Part shown: piece by piece, positions 22,023 to 33,874 of the stretch
Numbering within the stretch: position 1 is the first letter of the stretch
Layout: each line of letters begins with the position of its first letter
Assembly (NCBI GenBank): GCA_028583405.1
Contig: CM053251.1
Coordinates: 437,778-501,777 of the forward strand
Length of the DNA stretch: 64,000 bases
From: Pogonophryne albipinna
Lineage: Eukaryota; Chordata; Actinopteri; Perciformes; Artedidraconidae
Direction of reading: 5' to 3'
The notes under the pieces: generated by a model
Databases searched by the model: none
Seen by the model: only the letters and a program-made list of their open reading frames with translations
What the model was told of the DNA's origin: nothing
Program-made: the position numbers and the translations under genes

Positions 22023-22425
22023 GATATTTGCTCTTGGGAATATGATGAAAACCAGGACTTGGTGAGATATTAATGTGCATTAAGCTTTCTCGCTCTGACG
22101 AGATTTGGTCCACCATTTTTGTTTTTTCTTGTCTGAAGAAGGTGCAGACAGTGTTTCTGTTTCAAGATCCTTCAAATCAAAATGTCTCAGTTCAGCCTGT
22201 TCTATCACACAGAGAGGGTCTCTGTGATAATCACTCAGCAGCGGAGACATTGTGAAGGTGTGTGGGAGTGTGTGTGTGTGAGTGTGAGAGAGTGTGTGTA
22301 CAGTGTTACTCACAGTAATGAGGCGAGGGTGTTGATGAAGTGGGGAATAAAGAGAGGAGGAATGTTAGCCATTAGCCAAGCTGTCAGTCCAGAGAGAGAG
22401 AGAGACACTCCTGATATTCCCTTGA

Positions 22426-22460
22426 CCACACACACACACAAACACACACACACACGCACG

Positions 22461-22505
<45 letters not shown>

Positions 22506-22524
22506 GCGCACACACACACACATA
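22426..22524. repeat. (CA)n microsatellite
   Basis: Interrupted CA tract with aaac, cgca and tgtgcg interruptions. Confidence 0.95.
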
Positions 22525-22540
22525 CCATGTATACATCACT

Positions 22541-22800
22541 TCAGGGGACATTACATTGACTTACATGCATTTCATGGAGACTTATCCTAACCTTAACCAT
22601 AACCAACACATGCCTAACCCTAACCCTTACCCTTAACTTTACCCTTACCCGTACCCTAATCCTAAACCTTAACCAAGTCTTCACCCTAAAATGAATGATT
22701 CCCCTCATGGGGACCTCCAATTTGTCCCCATAAGGGAGGTGAGTCCCCACACGTGACTGTATAAACAGATTTAGGTCCCCGCAAGTATAGCAATGCTAGG
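22541..22800. repeat. Dispersed CCCTAA-rich element between two CA tracts
   Basis: Begins caggggacattacattgact and ends near agcaatgctaggcc; the middle is degenerate (ccctaa/cctta)n followed by a gtccccataagggaggtgag-type block. I recognise this as a common fish repeat that usually sits next to CA repeats. It is not telomeric because the repeat is irregular. Confidence 0.6.

Positions 22801-22801
<1 letters not shown>

Positions 22802-22878
<77 letters not shown>
22802..22878. repeat. (CA)n microsatellite
   Basis: Uninterrupted CA tract of about 38 units. Confidence 0.97.
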
Positions 22879-22881
<3 letters not shown>

Positions 22882-23978
22882 CTGCTGATTATGCAACAGC
22901 TCCTCTCCTGTTCCTAAGTGCTATTGTTGCTCTGCAGGGTCAGGGATGAGTCTTGTTATTAATGCAAACATCTGACAGAACGTGAAATATGTCGTCCTCT
23001 CGGCTGAAGTGCAATCGTGTGGGCGGGCCGTCTTTAAAGTGTCGTTTGTCATATTCAACTAGAATATCAATCCATCCCATAGTGTGCATTACTCCGTCTC
23101 ATGGCCAGGGTTTATAGTGCTTTTCTGAAACATTAAGCTTTACACGGCCGCTGTAATGGCGTCGTTTCATCATCATTTATGGCCGCTCAGCAGCGTCCAT
23201 CTCTTCTGTCACAACCACTGTGTGTGTTTTGGGGGGAAAGGCTTTTGGCAGCTATGTTAAAAAATAATTCAGGTTTACGTGATTTCATCTCAGCGAGTGT
23301 TTAAATAGTGAACTATGAGCATGGTGGAGGAAGGGTTTAAGGCACTACACTGAGAGGGGGTTCTGATACGCATAACATATGGATACAATGGAATTAAGGG
23401 ATCAAAATATGAAATACAAATCCACAAAAACATTTATAAGAAAGAGATATTTGGTATATATTTATAATTTCGTATTATTATTAACAACATGTATGTCTAT
23501 ATACATATATATAATGTTTATATTTTGATATATATCTTGATTTTCTACTAGTACTTCTGTTATTATTGTTGTTATAATTAGACCTTTTTAGGTAAAGAAA
23601 TATTATATTATAAGTATTTGGTATTTACTTATTGACCTTTTTCAGTTTTTTACATTACATTATATGTTTTTAAATAATTGTAGTGGAGTAAAAACTACAA
23701 TATTTCCTTCTGAAATGTAGTAGAGTAAATTGAAGTGAACTACTGGACTAAATGTAACTACATAAATGCAGTACTCAATGTGACGTTTCGTACTTACTTA
23801 AAAACAAGCTAGTTTGTGTTGCAGCTTCGCAGGAGTCCAGTTGGATCCAGAACAATGTATGTATATATTAATATGTATATATATATATTCCTACCTTCCT
23901 ACTTGGTATTTACTTATTGCCTTTTGTAGATTTCTATATTATATATGATTGAAAAGCTAATAATATGTTATATAAGTG
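22879..23978. other. Gene-free intronic stretch
   Basis: AT-rich. A ttggtatttacttattgcc block near 23904 followed by gattgaaaagctaataatat recurs in diverged form at about 24820-24930, flanking the inserted element at 23985. No gene seen. Confidence 0.5.
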
Positions 23979-23984
23979 AATATG

Positions 23985-24680
23985 TACGGAGCCCCTAAAG
24001 GGACATGGGAAGAAAGAAAAAAAAACAGAGAGAGAAAAAAAAAAGTCAGGATAACGGGTTTGTATCTTAAAAAAAAGTAATCCATTCTCCTTGCATTTTG
24101 TGAACATCCACCTATACCCATGAAGTTGGCCAGATGTTTGTAATTGTTCAGAGATGAAAGTAATTACTGTCTCAAAACTGGAGTATTTCTTGCGCCGGGA
24201 CAGACGACAAGACTTCAAAATCCGTTTTAAATGCCGTTCGGAAAGAATGTAACGGTGACGACGTGCAAGCAGGAACGTAATGTCCTTATAAGGAAGTCCG
24301 AGATTAAAATATACCCGAATTAAACTTTCCACTGTCATTTCAAAACGTATACATACAAGTCTGCATTGAAATGTTGGTCTACTGTGTGCTGCACTTCCTC
24401 CTTGGCGCACTGGTTAGGAAGTGGATTCAAAAATAAAGTCAGGATAACGGATTAGTTTCGCGTGCGCACGAGAAAGGAACCCGTTTTCCTGACTTTATTT
24501 TTTTTCTCATATATTTTTTTTATGTCCCTTAAACCGTTATCCTGACTTTTTTTTAAGATACTTTCTCGTGCGCACGCGAAACATTCGCGTGCGCACGAGA
24601 TACAAACCCGTTATCCTGACTTTTTTTTTTCTCTCTCTATTTTTTTTTTTTTCTTCCCATGTCCCTTTAGGGGCTCCGTA
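23985..24680. mobile_element. DNA transposon fragment with 6-bp target duplication, IS3EU-like
   Basis: Ends are TACGGAGCCCCTAAAGGGAC and its reverse complement (GTCCCTTTAGGGGCTCCGTA), continuing as arms of about 28 bp. AATATG flanks both sides (23979-23984, 24681-24686). The 6-bp duplication, the TACGGAG ends and the integrase-like coding remnant fit the IS3EU superfamily as I remember it. Internally deleted; right-hand low-complexity parts include repeated gttatcctgac and tcgtgcgcacgcgaaa segments in both orientations. Confidence 0.7.
24080..24410 (-). pseudogene. N-terminal remnant of an integrase-like transposase
   Basis: About 110 codons on the minus strand. From residue 24 the protein has the pattern ESLIRVYFNLGLPYKDITFL, then a basic RHLKRILKS helix, RRKKYSS, and EQLQTSGQLHGYRWM. 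This is the helix-turn-helix and linker region that precedes the DDE core in IS3EU-type or related fish transposases, where LHGYRWMH-like sequence is conserved. The reading then runs into a poly-A/T tract and the catalytic core is missing, so it cannot be active. The ATG at 24410 is the first in frame; the true start may be the internal Met at residue 25. The name IS3EU is from memory and not certain. Confidence 0.6.
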
Positions 24681-25408
24681 AATATGTAGTTATTATATGT
24701 ATTATTTTAGTGGAGTAAAGATTGAAATACTATGGTCTGCTGGAGTATATGTAGTTCTGAGTGCAGCCTCAAAGGAGTAAATATATATACCTACCTACCT
24801 ACTTACTATAGGTATTTGGTATTTGCTTATTGACCTTTTTAGATTTTTATAGTATAAGATAAGACGTACTTTATTGATCCCAAGTTGGGACATTTTTGGA
24901 AGAATGGTATGATTGACAAGCTAATAATATGTTACGTAAGAGAATCTCTCGTTGTCAAATTGTTTGAGTAAAGATTGAAACACTAAAGTCTGGTCCACAG
25001 GAGTCCAGTTAAAACCTCATCATCTCCTCCTCTTCCTCCGGATCGATGGGTCCCCCGATGAATTCACCCCGGACCTGGTGCTGCATTTTAAAGAAGCCAC
25101 GTTCCCACTTCTGTCACGTCTATTGTGATGGGGCTCATTCACCAGGGGGCCATTGTTAAAACGTGGGGGTGGGTGTCAAGATGGTGGGCAGCGAGCTGGT
25201 GACCCTCATTGTCCGGCTGAGTTTTGGGCGGGGGAGTCGGAGGAAACGTCCAGCGATGCGTCACGGGCGTGAGAACCGGACCCCGTGAATAGGCGGGGGG
25301 TCAGGGTCAGAACGGAGGGTGAGCTCAATTAGCACTTAGAGCAGCTGAGACGAGGAACCCACCCTCCGTCTGTCCGTCTGACTTTAATTAACTTTATTCT
25401 GCACGCTC
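24681..25408. other. Intronic stretch, partly GC-rich and non-repetitive
   Basis: A LINE tail in minus orientation at about 24843-24895 (gtactttattgatcccaag). From about 25020 to 25400 the sequence is GC-rich, shows no repeat relationship in the window and has no convincing splice-bounded open frame. It may be ordinary unique intron or a conserved element; the sequence alone cannot tell. Confidence 0.45.
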
Positions 25409-25545
25409 AGAGATGGCACAAGTACACACATCCTTTACTCAAGTAGAAGTACAGATACTCGTGTTTTAAAATATCTATAAGTACTGACTAAAATTTTACT
25501 CAAGTAAAAGTATAGTAAAATGCACGTCAAGTTCTAAAAAAGTAC
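25409..25545. repeat. Truncated copy of the AGAGATGGCA MITE end
   Basis: AGAGATGGCACAAGTACACA then tcctttactcaagtagaagt matches the left inverted arm at 12010-12150 with small deletions. No opposite arm follows. Confidence 0.78.
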
Positions 25546-26237
25546 TAATAAAATGCCTTTTATGATATAGAACTAAATAGGAAATATAGGCACTCTTTTT
25601 CATTAATTAGCATGTAAATTAGCCATTCTCTGGTTTCCCTCAAACAGATCGTGACCTCTCGGTCAGGAAATTATTTACATGTCAACACACAAATTAAACT
25701 TCAGATGCAACAAGGACTGACTATTGTCCGCAGAAAACAAAGACGGGTTATTTTAAGTGGAAACACAGAGGAGTGTCAATCCGACCAGAATTATCTCCAG
25801 TTAAGAGGCCATTTTTATGATTTACTGTAAAGTAATGGTGGAGTTAAAGAAAATTCACAAGTTGATTTGTATTTTTTATTAATTTTATGCACCTGCAAAG
25901 TTACCAATGTAGTCAATCAGAATGAGATTTATTGTCAAGTATCTGTTTACATACTCAATGAATTTGGGCTAAAATTATGCAAATCATTAGATTGACTTAA
26001 ATTCAGAATTTTGATCTGTTTTCATATTGTTGATTTTTTACTTTAAAAAAAATATTGTTGACATTTTATTTGAGATATTATTTTCTGAATTTTGACTTTT
26101 TTCATATTTCTGACTTTTTAAAAATATTGTTGACATTCATTCAGAATTTTGACTTTTCATATTTTTGAATTTTTTTCAGAAATATTTGAAGGGTTTCTTA
26201 ATCGTTATGTAATCACACGAAACAAATACATACATTC
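25546..26237. repeat. AT-rich intron with degenerate TTTTTCAGAATTTTGAC repeats
   Basis: From about 25995 to 26180 short runs of ttcagaattttgac and tttttcatatt recur irregularly. Similar tracts lie at 29690-30060, 30395-30615 and, as the reverse complement, 45870-46090. No gene. Confidence 0.6.
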
Positions 26238-27210
26238 GGGTGGTCCTTAAAATTGAAAGTGGGAAAGTCCAAGCTCCAACCCCCAGAATTAATTCTATTA
26301 GTCAAGAAAACTCTCCTGGTGAATTTTGTCCTCAATCTGACAACATTTACCGCTTTCACACCAAGTACTTTGCCGTACTTAGTCCCGGTACTTAGTACCC
26401 CCATGGAACTAAAGTGCCGATCGCTTTCACGCCGGAATAAGTCCCTGAGGGAAGATTACGCAAATGAAGCCACTGACGTCACTTCTTCTTCTTCTGCTTT
26501 GGGTTTACTGGCAGGCCGCAAACAACTTCACGGCGTATACTGCCACCCGGAGTCCCCGGCCGGAAGTCCCCGGAGTTAGGGACTGGCTTCAGTAGAAGCT
26601 GCTGGGACTCCCAGCAGCTTCTACTGAAGCCTTCCGAGTAAATCGCCTGAACGCCGACACCTCCTCATCTCCACCACTGCCATGTTTTTGTTTGTGTCGC
26701 CATAAGTTATTCTCTCTCTGTTTGTGCGCGGGGCTAATGCTGATGCTAATCATGCTAATGCCAGCAAATACAATGGCGGCTTCACAAAACTTTTCCGAGT
26801 TTTACGGGGCGTGGTTTGCAATTCGCCCAGCCAATCAGAAATTTGAACTTTTTTCTCCCCAGGAAAGTACCACCTCTCTAGCAGGCACTAAAAAGGGGGT
26901 AAAGGTTCTCATGAACTAAGTTCTCTTTTTGGTGTGAACGCAAAATCCCAGGCACTATCGGAACTAAACGGGCAAAGTACGGGGAAAAGTACTCCGCTGT
27001 GAACGCGCCTATTTACCCCTCCCTCATCAACCTTGACGTTTAGCCTCAGTTGCAGCACCGTGGCTGCTGGTGTGGCAGCCCAGGTCGATGAGGGAGGGGT
27101 ACATGTTGTCAGATTGAGGAATACAATTCACCAGGAGAGTCTTCTTGACTAGAATGAATTCTGGGGGTTGGAGCTTAGACTTTCCCACTTTTAATTGTAA
27201 GGACCACCCT
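26238..27210. mobile_element. Outer inverted-repeat MITE, interrupted by a second MITE
   Basis: Left arm 26238-26350 (GGGTGGTCCTTAAAATTG, aagtgggaaagtccaagctc, ctcctggtgaattttgtcct) pairs with right arm about 27095-27210 ending GGACCACCCT. No transposase. A second copy of the right arm follows at 27241-27365 in the same direction. Confidence 0.78.
26351..27010. mobile_element. Inner MITE of about 660 bp with imperfect inverted ends
   Basis: Ends cgctttcacaccaagtactt and gtactccgctgtgaacgcgc are imperfect inverted repeats, and ATTTAC occurs at both junctions (26345-26350 and 27011-27016). The interior has a short perfect hairpin, ggcttcagtagaagctgctg against cagcagcttctactgaagcc (about 26583-26630). 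The ORFs at 26253-26579 and 26692-26919 show nothing recognisable. Confidence 0.7.
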
Positions 27211-27240
27211 ACGTGAGGCTAAACTTCAAGGTTGATGAGG

Positions 27241-27365
27241 GAGGGGTAAATGTTGTTGGAATTTGAATACAATTCACCAGGAGAGTTTTCTTGACTATCA
27301 TAACAAATTCTGGTGGTTGGAGCTTAAAATAAATGAATTTGAAAATGTACACTAAGGACCACCCT
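27241..27365. repeat. Duplicated right arm of the outer MITE
   Basis: caattcaccaggagagt, ttcttgacta and ggttggagctta blocks repeat those at 27123-27178 and end ggaccaccct at 27356-27365. In addition 27015-27048 and 27213-27247 form an inverted pair around the arm (acccctccctcatcaacctt against aaggttgatgagggaggggt). Confidence 0.75.
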
Positions 27366-28190
27366 AATATACTTGTTTTAAAATGCTTTCAAAAACTATT
27401 ATTAAGCATTACTTAAAAATACAAGTACCTCAAAATTGTACTTCGGGACAGTAATCGAGTGAATGTACCTCCCAATATTCCACCAATGCTTTGTTTTTTA
27501 CGACTGCTGATATATTTTTGTCACAGAGGAAACGGTTGAAGTTACATTTCCAAAAGCGTCCGTTGCTTCCGCTCCGTTTTCTCTCCTCCTATCGACTTTT
27601 TGCCTCGTCGTATTCTTCCGTCTAAGTGGATTAGCATAGATCTCGCACGCTGACAGAACTGACCTTCACTGCAGCTAAACACTTGTCAAAATGCCAAATG
27701 TAATTACTGAGCTCTTTAGGTCAAAGTAATGCGTTTCATCTACCTCACTCCGCTCTGTTATTGATGTCGGACCTCAGACTTCTCCTCCCCCTGCTTGTCT
27801 CTCATAACAAAACTAGGACATGTATTCGTAATTACGCCCTATAAGTAATGTGGTCACATTTTCATCTGTGTGGACAAGTTTAGCTTCGCTGCCGAGACGT
27901 CTTTGTGTGACTTTGTGAGCCCCCCAGATCCTGTGATTATGGATCATTTAAAGTTATCGCATGGGGCTACAGAGTGCTTTCCTATCAAAGGTCATCTCCA
28001 TTACTGCTCCTCTGGAAATTGCATGGCTGTACATTGTCAACTGTGTTATTCTGTCTCGACATCAGTTGTGTCTATAGGGAGCCCTTTAACTTGGATTTGA
28101 CTCAAAAACACACACAGGGTGAGGAGGGTTACTTAAAAAGGTATCCTGTCATTCTGATTACTTTAAAGAAGCCCTATATTAAGCTAATTC
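27366..28190. other. Gene-free intronic stretch
   Basis: No defined repeat or gene. The ORFs at 27870-28213 lack recognisable domains. Confidence 0.5.
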
Positions 28191-28860
28191 AGTATGTAGT
28201 GTCTCTACTTTAAAGAGTCCTCTCCTGCTGATGTTCAGGTGTATATCAGTATGTAGTGTCTCTACTTTAAAGAGTCCTCTCCTGCTGATGTTCAGGTGTA
28301 TATCAGTGTGAAGTGTCTCTACTTTAAAGAGTCCTCTCCTGCTGATGTTCAGGTGTATATCAGTATGTAGTGTCTCTACTTTAAAGAGTCCTCTCCTGCT
28401 GATGTTCAGGTGTATATCAGTATGTAGTGTCTCTACTTTAAAGAGTCCTCTCCTGCTGATGTTCAGGTGTATATCAGTATGTAGTGTCTCTACTTTAAAG
28501 AGTCCTCTCCTGCTGATATTCTGGTGTATATCAATATGTAGTGTCTGTACTTTAAAGAGTCCTCTCCTGCTGATGTTCAGGTGTATATCAGTATGTAGTG
28601 TCTCTACTTTAAAGAGTCCTCTCCTGCTGATATTCTGGTGTATATCAATATGTAGTGTCTGTACTTTAAAGAGTCCTCTCCTGCTGATGTTCAGGTGTAT
28701 ATCAGTATGTAGTGTCTGTACTTTAAAGAGTCCTCTCCTGCTGATGTTCAGGTGTATATCAGTATGTAGTGTCTCTACTTTAAAGAGTCCTCTCCTGCTG
28801 ATGTTCAGGTGTATATCAGTATGTATTGTCTCTACTTTAAAGAGTCCTCTCCTGCTGATT
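28191..28860 (+). repeat. 57-bp minisatellite, array 2, about 12 copies
   Basis: Unit gtatgtagtgtctctacttt + aaagagtcctctcctgctga + tgttcaggtgtatatca, opposite in orientation to array 1. Two units share a distinctive variant (gatattctggtgtatatcaa with tctgtac) exactly 114 bp apart (about 28516 and 28630), so a two-unit block was duplicated. The 174-codon frame at 28345-28869 is an artefact. Confidence 0.95.
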
Positions 28861-29689
28861 CACACTTAAAGTATTAGCCTACAGAACAGTACAGCCTACA
28901 GAAAATAGATACAATCTGATCCTTTCACAACAAACTAAATATGTTATTTTTAGGTTTTCACTAACATTGTAATCCTGCTCAATGTTAACAACATTTTACG
29001 TCTTTTTAAGGTAACCAAGGTAACTTTTTTGTAACCAAGGTAACTTTTTTGTATCCTGATCACGTTATCCCGTCACATGTTATCCATTACTCGCCAAGGC
29101 TGAAAACACACATACCTACAATCATTGATTTGTCTCTTTGGTTGCTGATATTGAGAGTTGCAGAGAAAAATGTTACGCTCATATTTGACATCCCATCAAC
29201 ACACACACACACGCGCACACACACTGTCAATAGTCACACCGATGACTGATTTTGTGTCATGCCTGTCACTTCGTGGAACTCCTTTAATTGTTCCCATTGA
29301 TTGCCGCAGTGATTGCATTGGAAACAGCTCTCGCTTTGGAAAGCTTTCCTCTCTTCAGTTGCCCTTCAGGAGCGGGCACATCTATTCCAGTTAACTTCCT
29401 CCAGTTCACCTGCTGATCAGCGTTCAGCGCACGCCCGAGGCTAATCGATTCTCGAAGTTTCTCTCATCTGTTGTTGAAAGAAATGGGCAGCGACAGAAGA
29501 TATGTTATAGTTGCACTGATAAATGTGCTGGTGTTGATATCTTGATCCGTGCTTTAATTGTCAGTATAATGGAGAATATGGATCTTACCCACTCATCACA
29601 TGAGTTGTTCATTTTAATGCTGCTCTGCTAGCCAGAAAACAGGACTATAGGGCCACCTGAAATCTGTCCAAAAGGTTTAGGGTTGCGAC
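28861..29689. other. Gene-free intronic stretch
   Basis: A short direct repeat (ggtaaccaaggtaactttttt-like, 21 bp) near 29010-29050 and a short CA tract at about 29199-29225. No gene seen. Confidence 0.5.
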
Positions 29690-30615
29690 TTTTTCTCAGA
29701 AATCTAAAAACATCTGAACTGACTTTTGACTTTTTTCAGAGTTCTGATTGTTTTCTTAGAATTTAGTTTTTTCTTAGAATTCAGATTTTTTTCTCAGAAT
29801 TTTGGCTTTTTAAAAATGAAATTCTCAGAATTTTGACATTTTTTTCAGAATTTGAATTTTTTGCAGAATTTGTATTTTTTTTCTAAACTTGACATTTTAT
29901 TTTCATTTTTGTGCCTTTTTTCAGAATTCTCCCATTTTCAAAATTCTGACTTTTCAAAATGGTTTGAATCCGAATTCTGACTTTTTTCTCAGAAGTCTGA
30001 CTTTTTTCAGAATATTAACTTTTTTTCTTTTATTCTAACTTTGTTCATAACTAAGTGTTTCCTAATTGCACAGGTACTCCACATTGCAATTATCAAAATC
30101 TGGCATACATCAGCTCTTTTCAGCATAAGCTTTGCCTCATTAAGACATAATAATAGTGACAGTGTCAGTGATGCATCCTTCACCTGTCGTCCCAGCTGAT
30201 CTGGAGGCGTTTTCTAATTTGCTCGATGCTTTAAAAAGCCTCTGCTTCCCCTCCTGCTGATCCAGAGTCAGCTGTGGTTATTTTTGTCTGACTTCAGAGA
30301 TATGCTCTGTCCTGAGGAGCTTTGCAAGCATCTTATATGTTGTTACTGTATATTTGTAATTCAACGTGTATATTTTCTACATTATGTTAATGTTATTTAT
30401 TTTTTTACCCGAATTTAGCAATTTTTCTGAATTCTTACTATTTTCAGGATTCTGACTTTTTTGTATTTTTTTATTCAAATGTTGAAATTGTTCTCAGAAT
30501 TTAGACTTTTTTCAGAATTCTGACTTTTAAATATTTTTAACATTTTTCTTTTTCAAACTTTTGCTATTTTCAGAATTTTTACTATTTTCAGAATTATTAC
30601 TTTTTTGTATTTTCT
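29690..30615. repeat. Degenerate TTTTCAGAATTCTGAC low-complexity repeats in two blocks
   Basis: About 29690-30050 and 30395-30615 consist largely of ttttttcagaattctgactt-like words with irregular spacing, separated by about 340 bp of ordinary sequence. No consistent unit length. Confidence 0.65.
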
Positions 30616-32385
30616 TATCAAAATTCTTTGACGATGAGAGAGGAGATGAGTATTCTGTATTTACTGTGAGGATTGACTGATGCACAAGGGAGTGCTTCAG
30701 TCTGACTTTAGTGAATCGCGGGACCCTGTATCTCCGATTAGATGGTAGCACTTCTTATCTTATCTTATTTATCTTATCTGTGACTCCTGCCATTGAGTGA
30801 AAGAGGGGGTGAGATGAGGAGAGAGGAGACGAGGAGGGAGGACACAGGTGTTGTGCTGAGCTCTAGTTTGCTCAGCGGTGCAACGTGATCCCGAGCCAAG
30901 CAGCCAAGCAGCCGGCCTGATTTCCCCGGCGTTGGCACCGTCCTTTTGGCTCCGTCTCCCCTCAGCTGGCAGCGTCTCTAAACCCCCGTCCTCACGTTTG
31001 GCAGAAATCTCCCTGATGGCCACATGTAGCAAAGCTGGCTCGCATCACGTTTGCATCGTTCCCTCCGGCTACTGAGCTGCAGAGGATTCAAAGATTCTGT
31101 TGTGACATTTCTGCAGTGACAATCAATAGAGGTAGACCAGGATTAACATGCTAATTATTGACATTTCCCTTAAATAAGTGCTCAAAATTCCTATATTCCT
31201 AATTGTTTTGCATCATTCCACCAAATATGTAGCTGTAGAGGAAGAAGGATGCATTTGATTTGTTTAGCTGTGACATTTCTTCAATGAGAATCAAAGGAAA
31301 TACTCAAGTAAAGTACCTTAAGATTGTATTTTACTTAAGTACAGCAGTTGAGTAAATACACTCTCCACACACACACACACACGCACACACACACACACAC
31401 ACCCACGCACGCACACACACACGCACACACATCACTACGCTGATTTCTCATTTGAACAGTGCCATAATATTCCTATCTTTTACATTCAAAATGACGGCAC
31501 AGTGTCAAGGTGCCTCTCGGCTTCATATTTTATTTATAATCTAATTTAAATCCTCCTGCATTCCCTATAATTCATACTCTGTAATTCCAGTTGAACGGAA
31601 GAACAGACCTTGACCTTGCCAAAAAAACTCCATAGCATTGAGATTGAATAATTTATTTAACATTTTTTTTTAAAACTGCAATAGATGGGAGTGAAATCAT
31701 CTCGTAGAATGTTCTTAATATCCTCAGATTGAATGAGCATGTCTGTCTGATGGCTGCTCCTAATTATCACATTATCATCCTGCTGATGTTTTTAAGATTC
31801 CCAGCTGGCACTGAATAAGACAAATGGTACCTGTGATATCATGACATACACTTATTGAAATATTAAGACAGAGAACATGCAGTTACTGAGCAATTTATTG
31901 GATGTATTTCATTTATTTATTAGTTATTTGAACAGGGACTGTGCACATGAATACAAACCGTAAAACGAAATGAAATGAAACATATTTAAACAAATGAAAC
32001 ATCTATACAGCAGGGGTTTTTCTAGAAAGATATAGTATGGGTACTGTGACGCTGATCTTGACTATAAGATATATCAATTCCGGCGAGAACATGATGCCCG
32101 TATACAAGATGGCGCCGCATACGTAAAAACAAAGCTGTCTCTGCCGCCTGACGCGGTTTCCATTTTTTTGGAGTAATTATACAGTTTTTAACGAACAGGA
32201 ATATTGTTTTCTGGCATCACTTAAACATTTTACGGGGAAAATCTGCATTTTGGTATGAAGACGCACGCCGAGAGTAAGAGGGTGCATCGACAAAAACCCT
32301 GATACAGAATCTCGAATGTTTCTCATCTTAAATAATCTTATAAATCGCATAAAGAGACCTTTAAATTGAGACGTACATACTAGAG
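30616..32385. other. Gene-free intronic stretch with a CA tract
   Basis: A (CA)n tract interrupted by cgca lies at 31365-31431, and a ttatcttatctt LINE-like tail at about 30755-30780. About 30780-31080 is GC-richer and open in several frames on both strands but lacks splice or domain support. A LINE-tail-like segment occurs near 31900-31990. No gene called. Confidence 0.5.
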
Positions 32386-32596
32386 CAGCGGTTCCCAACC
32401 TTTTTCAACTCAGGGCCCACTTAAGAATCTAAAAAATGTTCGCGGCCTACATTCAACATAAACTTTACGGAGGCTAAATAATGTTCTCAGATTATTTTAA
32501 TTAGAAAAGGAGCTGGCTATCAGTAACAAACAGACATTTTTTATTACACAGTTTAGTTGAACATGTCATTTGTTAGACGCTTTTATCCAAATCGAC

Positions 32597-33340
32597 TGTT
32601 ACGTCCCCAGCTCGCTTAGGGTAAAAGGGAAGCAACACGAAACCAGGTGTTCTTGGTAAGAGGTTGATTTTAATAATAAACTCAAAATAAAGATGATATA
32701 ACCAAAAATACAGGCTCTTAAAACCAGCTATCTGTTCAAAATAACGCTACACAAAACGAAGGCCACAGATTATCACAGTCATAGCGCACTATGGGCACTT
32801 AAGGCTAAAATAGTGAGGCGTCTCGCACAAATTCGACGCCGTCACAAATCACAGAATACACACTTAAGCACACACCCTAACTAACCACTGTAGCAGAACT
32901 AGCACAGAGCTACACAGAACATAAGGAGAGCACCGAGAGCCGTCTGACACAGATTCAGACCTCTCCTGTCTAACTGAGATGCACACACTCTTGTAAGAGT
33001 CCCCGGAAGGTGTGGGCAGGGATTGGTGAGTCGGGCCCGACCTGCTTCAATCCAGATCTTCGGTCACGCCTACCGGAGGAGGGACAGGAAACTGGCATCC
33101 AATGGCGTCCGGGCAACGGCACATCTCATATACATATAACATACACAGCTGAAAACAATCCCAGACAGGTTAACGAGCAGACAGCAGCAGCAGCAGCCGT
33201 GACACCCCCCCCCCCTTAACACACAAACTCACAGTTTTGTTAACCATGCCTACTACTAAACCTACCTAATAATTCTGAAGGACTAAAAGACTCGAAGGAA
33301 ATCTCTACACACAATACACATAACGACCAGGGTCGTAACA
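32597..33340. mobile_element. Solo LTR, 744 bp, with 5-bp target duplication TCGAC
   Basis: Starts TGTTACGTCCCC and ends GGGTCGTAACA (TG...CA ends with a short inverted repeat). TCGAC is present at 32592-32596 and 33341-33345. It interrupts the SINE body. A C-run lies at about 33205-33215. Short ORFs inside are not genes. Confidence 0.85.
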
Positions 33341-33415
33341 TCGACTTACATATATTCCGTACTGTGGACAATCCCCACAGGAGCAATTTCGCGTGAAGTG
33401 TCTTGACATGCTGAC

Positions 33416-33874
33416 CAGAGGTCGCGTTAACCGAATATTTTCCGTCTATGACGGATTTTTTTTAACAATGACGGACAAATCTGAAACAGTCCGTCATTTT
33501 GGGATTAGAACAAACTCAGAACAGCGCCAAAGCTTCCCCGCAGCGAGGCTCCGGTGTTATGCATGCCCGCCAAAAAGGAAGTGATATAGTTTTCCAAACC
33601 TAACTTTGCCGTACAAATCATTGAAATGTCTGTGAGTTTTTGCTTGCTGTGGCGCTCTCCCGCGAGGTGCAGTGGGCATGCATAACACGGCATAACACCG
33701 GCGCTAACAATTCACGAATGTGCGTTCCCCCCCTCCCCCCGTTGACAGTTCACGAGCGTGTTCCCCCCCAGCAGAGTTGTGTACAGACCGACGGGTAATA
33801 ATGGATTTTGACGGAAATTTTACGATCCTGGCCGTCAAAATGACAGGCAGTGAAAAAGTCTAGCGCAACCTCTG
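33416..33874. mobile_element. hAT MITE, 459 bp, with 8-bp target duplication ATGCTGAC
   Basis: Ends CAGAGGTCGCGTTA and TAGCGCAACCTCTG are inverted repeats. ATGCTGAC flanks both sides exactly (33408-33415 and 33875-33882), inside the SINE. The interior has an inverted pair around ttatgcatgcccgcc and gggcatgcataac. No coding capacity. Confidence 0.9.

Noticed and set aside
30769..31075. Overlapping ORFs on both strands, possible exon
   Set aside because: GC-rich composition explains the open frames; no splice sites or recognisable protein support an exon.
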